Source: Anaerolineae bacterium | GTDB taxonomy: Bacteria > Chloroflexota > Anaerolineae > 4572-78 > J111 | NCBI GenBank assembly: GCA_023382535.1 | Contig: JAHDWA010000022.1 | Location: 83,949-147,948, forward strand | DNA length: 64,000 nt | Direction: 5' to 3' | In this document: positions 17,782-28,800 of the stretch, piece after piece | How the letters are laid out: every line of letters starts with the position of its first letter | Position numbering within the stretch: position 1 is the stretch's first letter | Made by a program: the position numbers and the translations under genes | The notes under the pieces: generated by a model | Database searches by the model: none | What the model saw: the letters and a program-made list of their open reading frames with translations, nothing else | What the model was told of the DNA's origin: nothing

Positions 17782-18555
17782 TCAGGGCTTCCCAGTTATC
17801 CGTTCAAGAATAGGATACAAGGCTTGCCGCACCAAGTCTCCGGCGGGTAATTCGCTTACAGGTTTCCCCAGCGCTTCGATTTCAGCCAAGGCCGTGGAAA
17901 GAGGAATGGCCAGGGGCATCGTTGGGTAACCATTCTGCTCTAGTTGAAAACCCGGTGGGGTCTGGTTAAAGACCACCAGGCTCTCACCAATGGTAATGTT
18001 GACTCCCTGGGCGGTTTCCATGATTCGCTGCGCCACTGATCTGGCTTTTGGATGGGGCGTAGTTACAACTAAAAATAGGTCAGCCCGCTCCAGACGATAC
18101 CGGCTGATGTGTTCCAGTCCGGCTTCGTTATCAATGAGAATCAAGGCATAGTGATTAATCAATTTCTTTAAAACCAAGGAAAGAGCGTTATTTACGCTGC
18201 AATAGCAGCCAGCACCTTCACTTTGTCCCATTGTGATTAGATCAAGCGGCATATCATACAGTTGATAAGAGTTTAGTACACCGGTTTCCTGAATTTGTTT
18301 ATGAACGTAGGCAGCCGGTGACATTCCCGCCGGGAAACTACGCACGGTTTTTGCATCCAGTCGAAGATTATCCCGGATGTCAGCAATCGTAACCTCGGCG
18401 GTAGGCAACCCTAAACTCATAGCCAGCGTTGAGGCTGGGTCACCATCTACCGCCAGAACAGGACCGGAGTATCCGGCCCTAGCCAACTCATCCAAAATCA
18501 TGGCGGAGATCGTCGTTTTACCAACCCCGCCTTTACCGCATAAAGTGATAATCAT
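17782..18555 (-). CDS. CooC/MinD-like P-loop ATPase
   Basis: The start at ATG 18555 gives 257 residues and places the deviant Walker A (CGKGGVGKTT) right at the N-terminus, with GGAG 11 bases upstream; a longer in-frame start at 18633 is less convincing. DGDPASTLAMSLG is the switch region. GQSEGAGCYCSVNNALS carries the CxC motif that in CooC proteins binds metal at the dimer interface. LILIDNEAGLEHISR is the Walker B block. CooC-type ATPases insert nickel or help mature metallo-enzymes. No CO dehydrogenase gene is in the window, so its client is unknown; the Cys-rich neighbour is the obvious candidate. Confidence 0.88.
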   Translation of the reverse strand: MIITLCGKGGVGKTTISAMILDELARAGYSGPVLAVDGDPASTLAMSLGLPTAEVTIADIRDNLRLDAKTVRSFPAGMSPAAYVHKQIQETGVLNSYQLYDMPLDLITMGQSEGAGCYCSVNNALSLVLKKLINHYALILIDNEAGLEHISRYRLERADLFLVVTTPHPKARSVAQRIMETAQGVNITIGESLVVFNQTPPGFQLEQNGYPTMPLAIPLSTALAEIEALGKPVSELPAGDLVRQALYPILERITGKP

Positions 18556-18696
18556 TTTCTTTCTCCAGTCCGATAAAAATTGCATAGTCCCCCTAGTTTG
18601 TGTTGATAGGCTCGGAAGCCAACCTGCCATCAACAGTTCTTTAGCAGTCCAATTTAACCTTACTCCTTCAGTTACTCTGAAGTTAGTAAGATTAAC

Positions 18697-21399
18697 TTAA
18701 TCTTTTAATTCTTGTTCTTTGCTCACAGCATTGAGAAACCAGGCACAGCCAGTTGAAAAGGTCACGATACCGCCCATAACCAACACGGTCCAAACAGCGC
18801 CTTGTCCATCCCCGGTTACCGGCAAAATCGCCGGAACCACTGTTCCCCCAACAGGGTAGCCAGGAGCACCCGTTAGACTGCCGCCTAAACCCGTAGTGTT
18901 GTCACCCCCACCTCCGCTGCTACTACCGCTACTGTCCTCATTATTGTCATCATTTCCCTTGTCTGATATACCGCCGCCAGGACGGGGAGTAGGAGAGGCA
19001 CTCGGAGTAGAATTTGGCCAGGGTGTTGCAGTCGCCATCATCCATGATGTGGGGGTTGGGCCAGTTACCGGCGGTTCGTTCATAACCTGTAATTGTTCGG
19101 TAGAGGTCCATCCAGCTACATCCTGAACTGCCAAAGTTAGCATCAGCGGTCCTGCCGGCAGCACCCCGCCATTAAGAGAGACATCTTTGTTAGGGGTGTT
19201 TCCCGAAGCGATGACGGTATCTCCCTGAGCAGAAAGAGAGGTAGTTGTAGTGCGAGGCATGGCCAGGGTCAAGGTCCAATAAGCTAAGCCACTATCAGCA
19301 TCGCCAGCGGCGACACTGGCCTGGGCCGGATTACAATTCTGGCACAAAGAGCCGTTCAACGCTACCAGTCCATTGGGCGGGGTTAAATCCAATTTGGCCG
19401 TTGTACTTCTGATGTCGGTCGCATTACCGGCCATATCAACCGCCATAAACTCGATCGTGTGCTGGCCGGTTGTTGTCACCGCCACTTCGTCTGACTGCCA
19501 CGGACCACCATCAATACGGATGGTCTTCGTTGCTATGCCGGATACCTGGTCCTCTGCTTCCAGGCTGATGGTCAATGGTCGGGTGTACCAGCCGCCGGAA
19601 GTTGGTTCAAGGGAAAAAATCGGCTCGACACGATCCGGGGGCTGCAAATCTATTTTGACAGGTTGGGCAATGACATGGCTGCGATTATTCGCCCCATCAC
19701 GTCCATATGCGTGTAAATCAAAGCTACCTTCTGCTTCAACGGATGTACCACCCCCTGGAATAACCTGGGCCCATCTTGTCTCACCTAGCTGCAGATAAGT
19801 AGCCTGCAAACCCGACCCCGGGGCTGAATCGCCGCCACCCACTCGAACCGTCACCGGTGAGCGCCACCAACCATTATTGCCTTGTTCGCCGGTCAAACTA
19901 AGTTCAACCGTGGGGGATATTGTGTCCACGCCAAAATATAAGGCGGTGGACCACAACCCCCAGCCCGCTGCATTATAGGCGCGTGCGCGCCAGGCTAATT
20001 GGCGTGCGCCGTAATCATTACTCAAAGTATAGGAGAGGTGGGTAATGTCAGGTCCTGTCGCCTGATAAACCAATTCTCCGCTCCCCAAATCGACCAATTG
20101 CACTTCATATTGCTCTATGGGTCCAGCTCTATCTGGTACTTCGGCCGGCAGCCAATCCAGGTTGAGTTGGCGCGTATTGAGCCAAACATTATCGAGCGGC
20201 GCGAGCATGGCTGGCGGATTAGGTTCGCCCTTAATAATTTGGAGCGGATACCATGCGGAAGGACAAATCAATTCCCGGCCGGTCGCTATCTCATGGAGCC
20301 GCACCTGAAACCATGTCGGCCCGGATTGAGGGGAGCTAAAGGTCAAATGGATAGGTACGATCTCATCTGGGGCCATTGCCGGTAGATTTTGAGTGACCCC
20401 GGTATCCCACTGGAAAAGATTATAATATTGCCAAATCCGCACCTGGAGCTGATCTGCTGGCCAGGGGGCATTGATATTTCTGACAGTAATACCGGCATCA
20501 ATTTGGCTCCTGACCAGGGGATAGCGGGTAAAAGCAGCCTCAATAACTGCGCAGAAATCGGCTATATCAGGAATGGCCGTGGGAGTAACGGTGATACCGG
20601 GAGGTGGGCCAGGCGTCCAGGTAGGCGTTGCCGTAGGTACCAGCGTCGGGGTGGCAGTTGAGGTTGGCGTTGGATTACGCGGGACCATATTAACATAGCA
20701 AATAGCCAGGCTACCTCGGCCATCATCGGCGACTAAGGTGTGCATTTCGTAAGTATCAGAAGGCGCAACAATTGATAGAATGAACTTACCGTTATCGCCG
20801 ACTGTTAAGCCTGTAGGCGACCAAGGGATGATGACGCCATCCCACCGTAATTGATAAAATGGAATTCCTGGATGAAAATTCTCACCATTTACCTGAAGGA
20901 TTTCATCAGGCGCTACCCCATCCGGGGAACAACTCAACCGAGGTTCTTCGGGCGACATGGTCGGCGGAATCGGGGTGGAAGTCATCGTAGGCGTTGAAGT
21001 TGGTTCAATAGGGGTAGGCGTGGCCGGAGCAGGACATTCCGCTCCTAATTGAAAGAGGATTTCTGCGCTTACCCAGCCATCGCTAACCCGCAATGGACGA
21101 GGACCATCCAGATCGTTTGGGACGATGAATTGGAAGACTAAACTGCCTGTCGCATCTACCTGCACCGGTGACGGATCGGTCCCTAACGTCATTCCAACCC
21201 ACTTAATATCCACCAAACTATTAGGGGTGAAGTTCTTGCCCTCAACCAGGACAACCTCGCCGGCTCGGCCGCATATAATCGAGGGATACAGTTGGGGTGG
21301 AGCTGTCTGGGCGGCGCCGACGGTGGCCCGGCTGATTATCCAGATGAATACAAAACCCAGGCTAAAGGTCAATATTGAGAGCCATTTTCTTGAAATCAT
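18697..21399 (-). CDS. LPVTG-anchored surface protein with Ig/FN3-like domains
   Basis: The protein has 900 residues. It begins with a signal peptide (MISRKWLSILTFSLGFVFIW...), then two IPT/Ig-like domains (~38-115, ~150-235) separated by TPTPxPTSTP linkers. Ig/FN3-like beta domains follow (~280-740), including bacterial Ig-like units around DTISPTVELSL and DLTPPNGLVAL. A Ser/Gly/Asp-rich stalk leads to a classic sortase sorting signal: ILPVTGDGQ, a hydrophobic segment (VWTVLVMGGIVTFSTGCAWFL) and a charged tail (SKEQELKD). A sortase is expected to cut between T and G; candidates are the gene at 54697-55512 or one elsewhere. The ATG directly follows the upstream gene's stop, with GAGGAG inside that gene, so translation is coupled. 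Confidence 0.9.
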   Translation of the reverse strand: MISRKWLSILTFSLGFVFIWIISRATVGAAQTAPPQLYPSIICGRAGEVVLVEGKNFTPNSLVDIKWVGMTLGTDPSPVQVDATGSLVFQFIVPNDLDGPRPLRVSDGWVSAEILFQLGAECPAPATPTPIEPTSTPTMTSTPIPPTMSPEEPRLSCSPDGVAPDEILQVNGENFHPGIPFYQLRWDGVIIPWSPTGLTVGDNGKFILSIVAPSDTYEMHTLVADDGRGSLAICYVNMVPRNPTPTSTATPTLVPTATPTWTPGPPPGITVTPTAIPDIADFCAVIEAAFTRYPLVRSQIDAGITVRNINAPWPADQLQVRIWQYYNLFQWDTGVTQNLPAMAPDEIVPIHLTFSSPQSGPTWFQVRLHEIATGRELICPSAWYPLQIIKGEPNPPAMLAPLDNVWLNTRQLNLDWLPAEVPDRAGPIEQYEVQLVDLGSGELVYQATGPDITHLSYTLSNDYGARQLAWRARAYNAAGWGLWSTALYFGVDTISPTVELSLTGEQGNNGWWRSPVTVRVGGGDSAPGSGLQATYLQLGETRWAQVIPGGGTSVEAEGSFDLHAYGRDGANNRSHVIAQPVKIDLQPPDRVEPIFSLEPTSGGWYTRPLTISLEAEDQVSGIATKTIRIDGGPWQSDEVAVTTTGQHTIEFMAVDMAGNATDIRSTTAKLDLTPPNGLVALNGSLCQNCNPAQASVAAGDADSGLAYWTLTLAMPRTTTTSLSAQGDTVIASGNTPNKDVSLNGGVLPAGPLMLTLAVQDVAGWTSTEQLQVMNEPPVTGPTPTSWMMATATPWPNSTPSASPTPRPGGGISDKGNDDNNEDSSGSSSGGGGDNTTGLGGSLTGAPGYPVGGTVVPAILPVTGDGQGAVWTVLVMGGIVTFSTGCAWFLNAVSKEQELKD

Positions 21400-22779
21400 C
21401 TAATTTCTCTCCTCTTTCTTGCCGTTTTTGCGGGATACGTCTTTGAGCAAGCGATAGCCACCCAACATGATCCCACTACCCAGGAGTGTGATAGCCCCCC
21501 AAATTCCTTTGCCTGACACTGTTTGAGGATCCAGAATAGCTGTTGAGATAGGCAGGTTGAAATCCAGGGCCGATTGCACCGTAATACTTACCCCATTTGA
21601 GACGCCAGCCGTGAAATTCTGGGCGTTGTACGTGGCAAAATTAGTATAGACCTGTTCTGAAGCGGCGTCTTCAGGGACAAGGGTGCGAATCAGGACTTTG
21701 ACTCGCCCGCCACTAGCTATATTTCCCAAATTTGCCACCACGATAGGTGGTTCTCCGATAGTGTGGATACTACCCTGACTAACGCTGCCCCCTAAATAAA
21801 TCAGCCCGCTGGGGGGTATATTGCTTAAAACTACCTCTTTTGCCTCTACCTCAGTAGGGTTTGTTAATGTCAAAGTCCAGGTGATCTCCTGCCCAGACTC
21901 AACCTGCATCTCCGAAACTTCCTGGGTAAACGCCAGGGTGTAGACTAGAGGTACGCCAGGGGATGACATAGAGATGGTGGTTGCGGATGGTGTAAGGGGT
22001 GTCGGAGTCGGAATGGTCGGCGTCCAAGTCGGGAGCGGAGGAAGAGTCGGCATCGCGGTCGGAGGTGGAGTAGACGTTGGAGAAGAAGTCGGCGTTGTGG
22101 TCGGAGGTGGAGTGGACGTTGAAGTAGGAGTAGATGTTGGAGAAGAAGTCGGCGTTGCGGTTGGAAGCGAGGTAGGCGTTGAAGTAGAAGGAAACGTTGG
22201 AGAAGGTGAAGACACATCCCCCCCTGGCGAGGAAGATGGAGACGTCGATTGAGGATTGGCTACAGCAACCTTTGTGATTTCCCCTGCTGCCGTCGCCGTA
22301 GCAAGTGGTTGCAGTATTAGATCTACTTTTAAGCTCTCGCCCACCTGCTGTGGTAAGTAAAACTCCTGGCTGCCTAACAGTTCAGTTTTATTACTATTCT
22401 TATACACGACCCAGCGAAACGGGCCTTGGCCAAAATTAGACGGGGCGACCCACCATATCAGGCTTTCACCCTCAAACGGGGCCTGCCAGCCATACACATC
22501 GAACCACTCACCTGTATTATCCTGCCATTGGACTACCGTCCACAGGTCAAGTTGTCTGGGTCTGATATGGAGTTCAATATGGGCGCCATTAGTTGAGCTA
22601 TCACCTCCACCACCACCCCCACCGCTACCGGTGGTAGAGTTCCCCCCCACGTTGGGGCGGGGTGGCAAGGCGGCAGCAGGGGCTGCTAGCAGCAAACTAA
22701 TGGCCAGTATGACCAGGCAAACAATAATAAAACCTTGCCTGAATATCGTTGGATTGCTTTTGAAGAAACTCATGCTCAT
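21400..22779 (-). CDS. DUF11-type repeat membrane protein
   Basis: The start at ATG 22779 (AGGATAGAAAT upstream) gives ~459 residues; an alternative GTG at 22812 overlaps the preceding stop as GTGA. It begins with a signal or anchor (FIIVCLVILAISLLLAAPAAA). A Gly-rich stretch (GGGGGGGD) comes next, then a beta domain (~60-170) and a long Ser/Thr/Pro linker (~180-275) of TPTSTPTS type. One DUF11-like domain follows (~290-410, VESGQEITWTLTLTNPTE and LVPEDAASEQVYTNFATY). A C-terminal transmembrane helix (GIWGAITLLGSGIMLGGYRLL) has a basic tail. DUF11 domains occur in cell-envelope proteins. It lies between the giant cadherin-like protein and the LPVTG protein in one operon. Confidence 0.85.
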   Translation of the reverse strand: MSMSFFKSNPTIFRQGFIIVCLVILAISLLLAAPAAALPPRPNVGGNSTTGSGGGGGGGDSSTNGAHIELHIRPRQLDLWTVVQWQDNTGEWFDVYGWQAPFEGESLIWWVAPSNFGQGPFRWVVYKNSNKTELLGSQEFYLPQQVGESLKVDLILQPLATATAAGEITKVAVANPQSTSPSSSPGGDVSSPSPTFPSTSTPTSLPTATPTSSPTSTPTSTSTPPPTTTPTSSPTSTPPPTAMPTLPPLPTWTPTIPTPTPLTPSATTISMSSPGVPLVYTLAFTQEVSEMQVESGQEITWTLTLTNPTEVEAKEVVLSNIPPSGLIYLGGSVSQGSIHTIGEPPIVVANLGNIASGGRVKVLIRTLVPEDAASEQVYTNFATYNAQNFTAGVSNGVSITVQSALDFNLPISTAILDPQTVSGKGIWGAITLLGSGIMLGGYRLLKDVSRKNGKKEERN

Positions 22780-22808
22780 ATTTCTATCCTGGCTTCCCTG
22801 GAACAATT

Positions 22809-25800
22809 TCACTTAATGATAATAGGTAAGAAAACATTTTGTGTTGGAGATTTAACCGTAAAAGCTCTGGCTAGCGTATCTGTCTGGCCATCGGGGTTAA
22901 TGACTTTGATATCATAAGTCGCAGGCAGCAGCCCGGCCGGGATAACCGCTTGTAATTTTTGAGCGCTCACGAAGGTTACATTTTCTAGCGTAATTTGATC
23001 TAGTTTAACCTGGGTGATCGGGACAAACCCACGGCCCGTCAGAGTTATGATGGTGACAATCTGGTTGGTGGCTTCATGCTTATCAATATCCGTCACCTCT
23101 ACCGGCGGCAGGCTTCCAATGGTCAAAGCGTAGGGTTTGTTCTGACTATCTCCATCTGCCCGGGTTAGATTGACGTTATATATCCCTGCCGGTATTCCAG
23201 ATGGCAGGATTCCTCGCACGGTTTGCGAAGTTACAAGGGTCACATTGGTCAAAGTGTAACTTCCAACATTCACCTGCATGGGCGCTAAAAAGCCCGTTCC
23301 GGTGATGGTCAACGTCGTGGTGACCGGATTTCTAATGACAGTGGGGGCCAAGGTGGTGATAGTCAAGCCCACCCGGTTATCGAGATAATCAGGCTGACCG
23401 TCGCTATCGATATCGTTTAGGCCCTCATTTTTATCCAAAAGGCCATCGCCATCGCTATCCAGATCAAGAAAATTAGGTTGGCCATCCCCATCTACATCAA
23501 CCGCTTTTTCCACACTATCGGGAATGGTGTCTCCGTCACTATCAAGATCGAGGTAATTGGGGGTCTGGTCGCCGTCGGAATCACCCGTTCCTTCAGCCTT
23601 ATCTAACAAGGTATCGCCATCACTATCAAGATCGACGTAATTGGGCCGACCATCCCCATCTACATCAACCGCTTTTTCCACACTATCGAAAATGGTGTCT
23701 CCGTCACTATCTTTATCGAGATAGTTGGGGGTCTGGTCGCCATCGGGATCACCTGTTCCTTCAGCCTTATCTAACAAGGTGTCGCCGTCGCTGTCCAGGT
23801 CAAGATAATTCGATATCCCATCTCCGTCTGGATCGGCAGCTTTTTCCAAGGCGTCAGGAATTCCGTCGCCGTCACTATCAAAGTCCAGATAATTAGGAGA
23901 CTGGTCACTATCAGGATCACCCATCCCCTCATCCTTATCTAACAGGCCATCACCATCACTATCAAGATCGAGGTAATTGGGCTGGTTATCGCCATCCAAA
24001 TCCCCAAAGCGTTCAATACTGTCAAAGATATTATCTCCATCACTGTCTTTGTCCAGATAATTCGGGGTCTGGTCGCCATCCGGGTCACCCGTTCCTTCGT
24101 CCTTATCTAACAAGGTATCACCATCGCTATCAGAATCTAAGTAATTGGGTACACCATCCCCGTCCCGATCTCCTGTGCCTTCGATTCTGTCGAAGATGTT
24201 GTCGCCGTCGCTATCGGAGTCCAAATAATTGGGGATCCCATCCCCATCCGTATCATTGGCGCCATCATCTCTATCCGAAACGGTGTCGCCATCACTATCA
24301 AGGTCGAGGTAATTAGCTATACCGTCAGCGTCCTGATCGCCATTACCCTCCTGGGCATCCGTCAGGCCATCCCCATCGCTGTCCAGATCCAGATAATTAC
24401 GAATACCGTCCCGGTCAAGGTCTCCGGTACCTTCGATCTTGTCTAAAATTCCATCGCCATCGCTATCGAGGTCTACATAGTTTGACAGACCATCCCGGTC
24501 TGGATCGCTTATCCCTTCCTGGATGTCCAGGATACCATCGTTGTCGCTGTCACGGTCCCAATAATCGGGGATACCATCCTGGTCAGAGTCAACGCTTTTT
24601 TCCCATCCATCGGGAATACCATCCCCGTCGCTGTCACTGTCGCGATAGTTAAGGATGCCGTCCAGATCGATATCGCCGCTACCCTCGACCGCATCAAGAA
24701 TACCGTCGCCGTCACTTTCAAGGTCCAGATAATCGGCCGTACCATCCCCGTCCGTATCAGGCAGGCCAGCCCCTTCGATAGAGTCGGGGATTCCATCGCC
24801 GTCGCTGTCGTCATCCCTATAGTTGGGCAGCCCATCGTTATCTTTATCAGCTGTGCCCTCGAGTTGGTCTGGGATGCTATCTCCGTCCGACTCTATATCC
24901 AAAGCATCTATTTTACCGTCCCTGTCTGTGTCTCGTGGAGTGCGAGGATCAGGTCCAACCTCGACCCCATCATTGATAGAGTCATTGTCGGAGTCCGGAT
25001 ATACTGGATTGGTCCTTAGAAGGTATTCGTCCAGGTTATTTATTCTGTCACCATCCGTGTCCAGCGTTCGATCATCAACTCGCGGGTTAAGGCCGTGATC
25101 AATCTCCCATTTATCCGACATCCCATCAATGTCGGTATCGCTAAGATTGGGGTTTGTTTGATATTGGAATTCGGCGAGATTACTCAAGCCATCGTTATCT
25201 CGATCCGTCGAGGCATCACCCAGCAGCGGGTTGAGACCATAGGTAATTTCCCAGCCATCGGGCATGCCGTCATTGTCCGAGTCAGAATCTCGCGGGTCAG
25301 TACCAGCCTGGTATTCCGCCTGGTTGGTTAAATTATCTCCATCGGGATCGCCCTGCGCCCCGTTAGCTCCGCCGGGATCCAGGGGATCAAGCGCATGATC
25401 GATTTCCCAGCCATCCGGTAATCCATCGCCGTCTGTATCTGCTCCGTGCGGATTAACCGTCAAGTTAAAGGTGTCGCTGCTTATGCTTGACCCGTCGCTC
25501 ACTTCGATGGTAATGATTGTGTTCCCATTTTTGTTCGCCACCGGGGTAATCATTACTGTCCGGTCACCCCCGCTGCCTCCAAACACGATGCTACTGTTTG
25601 GAACCAACGAGGTATTGGAGGAACGACCGGAGAGGAGCAGATTACTCGGAGTTGATTCAATATCACTGATAGTAAAAGGGATAGGACCGATACTTGTCCC
25701 TTCAGCCGTGGATTTATCGGTGATATTAGCGATTACAGGAGGGTCATTAACGGGATTAATCGTCAGTAAAAAGGTGTCACTACTCTCCAGTTGCCCATCG

Positions 25801-28800
25801 CTAACGGTTATCGTGATCGCCACATTCCCAAATTGGTTTGGCGCAGGCACCACTGTCACCGTGCGATTGGTTCCGTTACCTAGAAAAAGGATGTTGTCAT
25901 CAGGGACAATCAGGGTATTGGAAGAACTTCCACTCAAGATAAGGCTGCTGGCCGGGGTTTCGACATCGTCAATGGTGAAACTAAGGGGATTTGTTGGCGT
26001 ATCCTCGTTCGTGACTTGATTGGCAATATCGGAGATAGTTGGACGGTAATTGATCGGATGAACCGTCAAGGTAAAACTGATTGAAGTCGTCGCTTGTCCA
26101 TCCCCTACCGTCAAGCGAACAGTCGTCACCCCGTTCTGACCGGCGGTCGGGGTGAACGTGACTGTGCGGTTCGTGCCGGAGCCGCCCAGGGTGATGTTTC
26201 CATTGGGCAGCAGCGTAGAATTCGAAGACACAGCATTCAGCAACAATGAGGCGGGTGGCGTTTCGACATCGCCGATAGTGAAAGAGAGAGGTCCTAAAGG
26301 AGTCTCATAAGTAGTCTCCTGGTTTCCAATACTGCTAATGGTCGGGGAATCATTGAGCGCATTGACGGTGATGGTGAAGGTGGTCGAAGCCGTATCTTCT
26401 CCATCTGACACCACCAGGGTGATGGAAGTTACGCCATTCTGGTTGGCCGCCGGGATAAGAGTGACGGTGCGGTTCGCTCCGGAGCCACCTAAACTAATGA
26501 TTCTGTCTGGCAGTAGGGTGGGATTAGAAGAACTTGCGGTTACAAATAAAGCGCCGCTGGCCGTTTCTTCATCGCCTATCGTAAAGGACAGTGGTCCAAT
26601 CGCGCTATCCTCATCAATTACCTGGTCACTAATGGGGCTGATCGTCGGGACATCATTGACGCTACTTACGGTCAAGATAAAAGAGGTAAGCGTGGTATCT
26701 TCTCCATCGCTGACCCGAATTTCAATAACGGCCACGCCGTTCTGACCGGGTGCCGGGGTTACTTCAATAGTGCGGTTGACGCCGGACCCGGCGAGCATGA
26801 TGTTACTCTGGGGAACCAACGTTTCGTTCGACGAAGTTGCGCTGACACTCAACAGCCCTGGCAGGGTTTCGATATCATCAATGGTAAATGAGAGTGGACC
26901 TGTCGTCGTATCTTCGTCAATAGACTGGTCGGCTATGTCGGTTAAAGTCGGCACGTCATTGACTGGATCTACTGCCACGCTGAAGCTGCTCGACTTTGCC
27001 AATTGGCCATCGTGGACGGTCAAAGTGATCGTGGCCACCCCGCTTTGATTGACGGCAGGTTGAAGGGTCAGCGTCCGGTTCGCTCCGGAGCCGGTCACGG
27101 TGATGTTGCCGGTCGGGATCAAGACCACGTTGCTGGAGCTGATCGTTAGGGTCAAGTCAACGGTTGGCGTCTCCACATCATTCATGCTGAAGGGGAGCGG
27201 TCCAATGGTAGAATCTTCATCCCCCTGTTGGTCGGGAATGCTGCTGAGGATAGGAGCATCGGCGATGGCATTGACCGTGATCACGAAATTGGTCGAGACC
27301 GTGGTGAGACCATCGTCTACGGTCAGGGTAATTGTTGCCACTCCACTTTGATTGGTCGCCGGCGTCAGGCTAAGGGTTCGATTTGCGCCACTGCCTCCCA
27401 AGCTGATGTTTCCAGGTGGGAACAGGGCCGCGTCAGTGGAGATCGCCGACACAACTAGGTCAGCAGCTGCAGTCTCGCTATCGGCTACAGTAAAAGCAAG
27501 CGGCCCAATCGGGCTATCTTCATCAACCTCCTGATCGGCCAGGGGAGTGATGGTCGGGAGATCGTTGTAGCCAGTGATGTTCAAGATGAAGGAGCTTGTC
27601 GCCGTATCTTTGCCATCGTCTACGGAAACCAGAAGGGTGACCGATCCAGACTGATCTGCCGCCGGCGTAATTGTAATGGTGCGCGTCATCCCGGTTCCAG
27701 CGACGAGGATATTGCCGTTGGGGACCACTGTCTGGTCCGACGAGGTGGCGCTCACCAGCAATGCATCCACCGGCGTGTCTACGTCACTAATCGTAAAGGG
27801 CAGCGCCCCCGTAGCCCCATCCTCATCAATCATTTGGTCAGAGATCGCACTCAGGGTAGGCAAGTCATTGACGGCATCTACTGTCGCCTTGATGTTATAG
27901 GTAGTTACTTCTTCGCCGTCATCCAGGGTTAAGGTTATGGTAGTTACCCCGCTTTGATTAGCCAGCGGATTGATTGTAAGCGTACGAGTAGTCCCCGAAC
28001 CACCCACGATAACGTTAAAGTCTGGGATCAAGCCGGGATTAGAGGAACTGACCGTTAAGAGCAATTCATCGACCGGTGTCTCGGCATCGCTAATGGTAAA
28101 GACCAGCGGCCCGATCTGCGAATCCTCATCCACCTGTTGATCGAGAATATTGCTGATGGTTGGAGCATAGTTCACCTCATTAATGGTCACGACAAAACTG
28201 GTCGAGGCGGCTGCCGCGCCGTCGTCCACTGTTAGAGTGATGGTTGCCGTTCCGTTCTGATTAAGCGCAGGGATCAGAGTGATCGTTCGACTTGCCCCAA
28301 AACCGCCCAGACTGATATTTGCTTCCGGCATCAGGGTAGGGTTGGAGGAAACGACACTCAAATCAAGTAAATCCGCCGATGTTTCCATGTCGTCAATGGT
28401 AAAATCGAGCGGTCCGATCTGGGTATTTTCATCTACCTGCTCGTCGGGGATACTGGTAATGGTGGGCGTCTGATTACCGGGATTGACGGTAACCCAGAAA
28501 CTGGAGGTGGCTAAAATCTCCCCATCATCAGCAGAGATGGTAATAATGGTGCTGCCGAACTGGTCAGTCGCCGGGGTAATCGTAACGGTTCGGTTTGTTC
28601 CAGAACCTCCCAGTTGGACATTGCTGTTAGGTACCAGGACGGTGTTGGAGGACCGTCCCCAGATCACCAGGTCATCAACCGGCGTATCCACATCGTCGAC
28701 AAAAAATGAAACTGGGCCAAGCGGGGTGTTTAACTCTGTTTCCTGATCGAAGATGTAATCAACCCAGGGAGCGTCATTCACCGGTTGGACGGTTACGGTG

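Noticed and set aside
23390..25440. Short repeated GATAGCGATGG-like DNA motifs resembling a CRISPR or satellite
   Set aside because: They are the codons of Asp-rich TSP3 repeats in one long reading frame.
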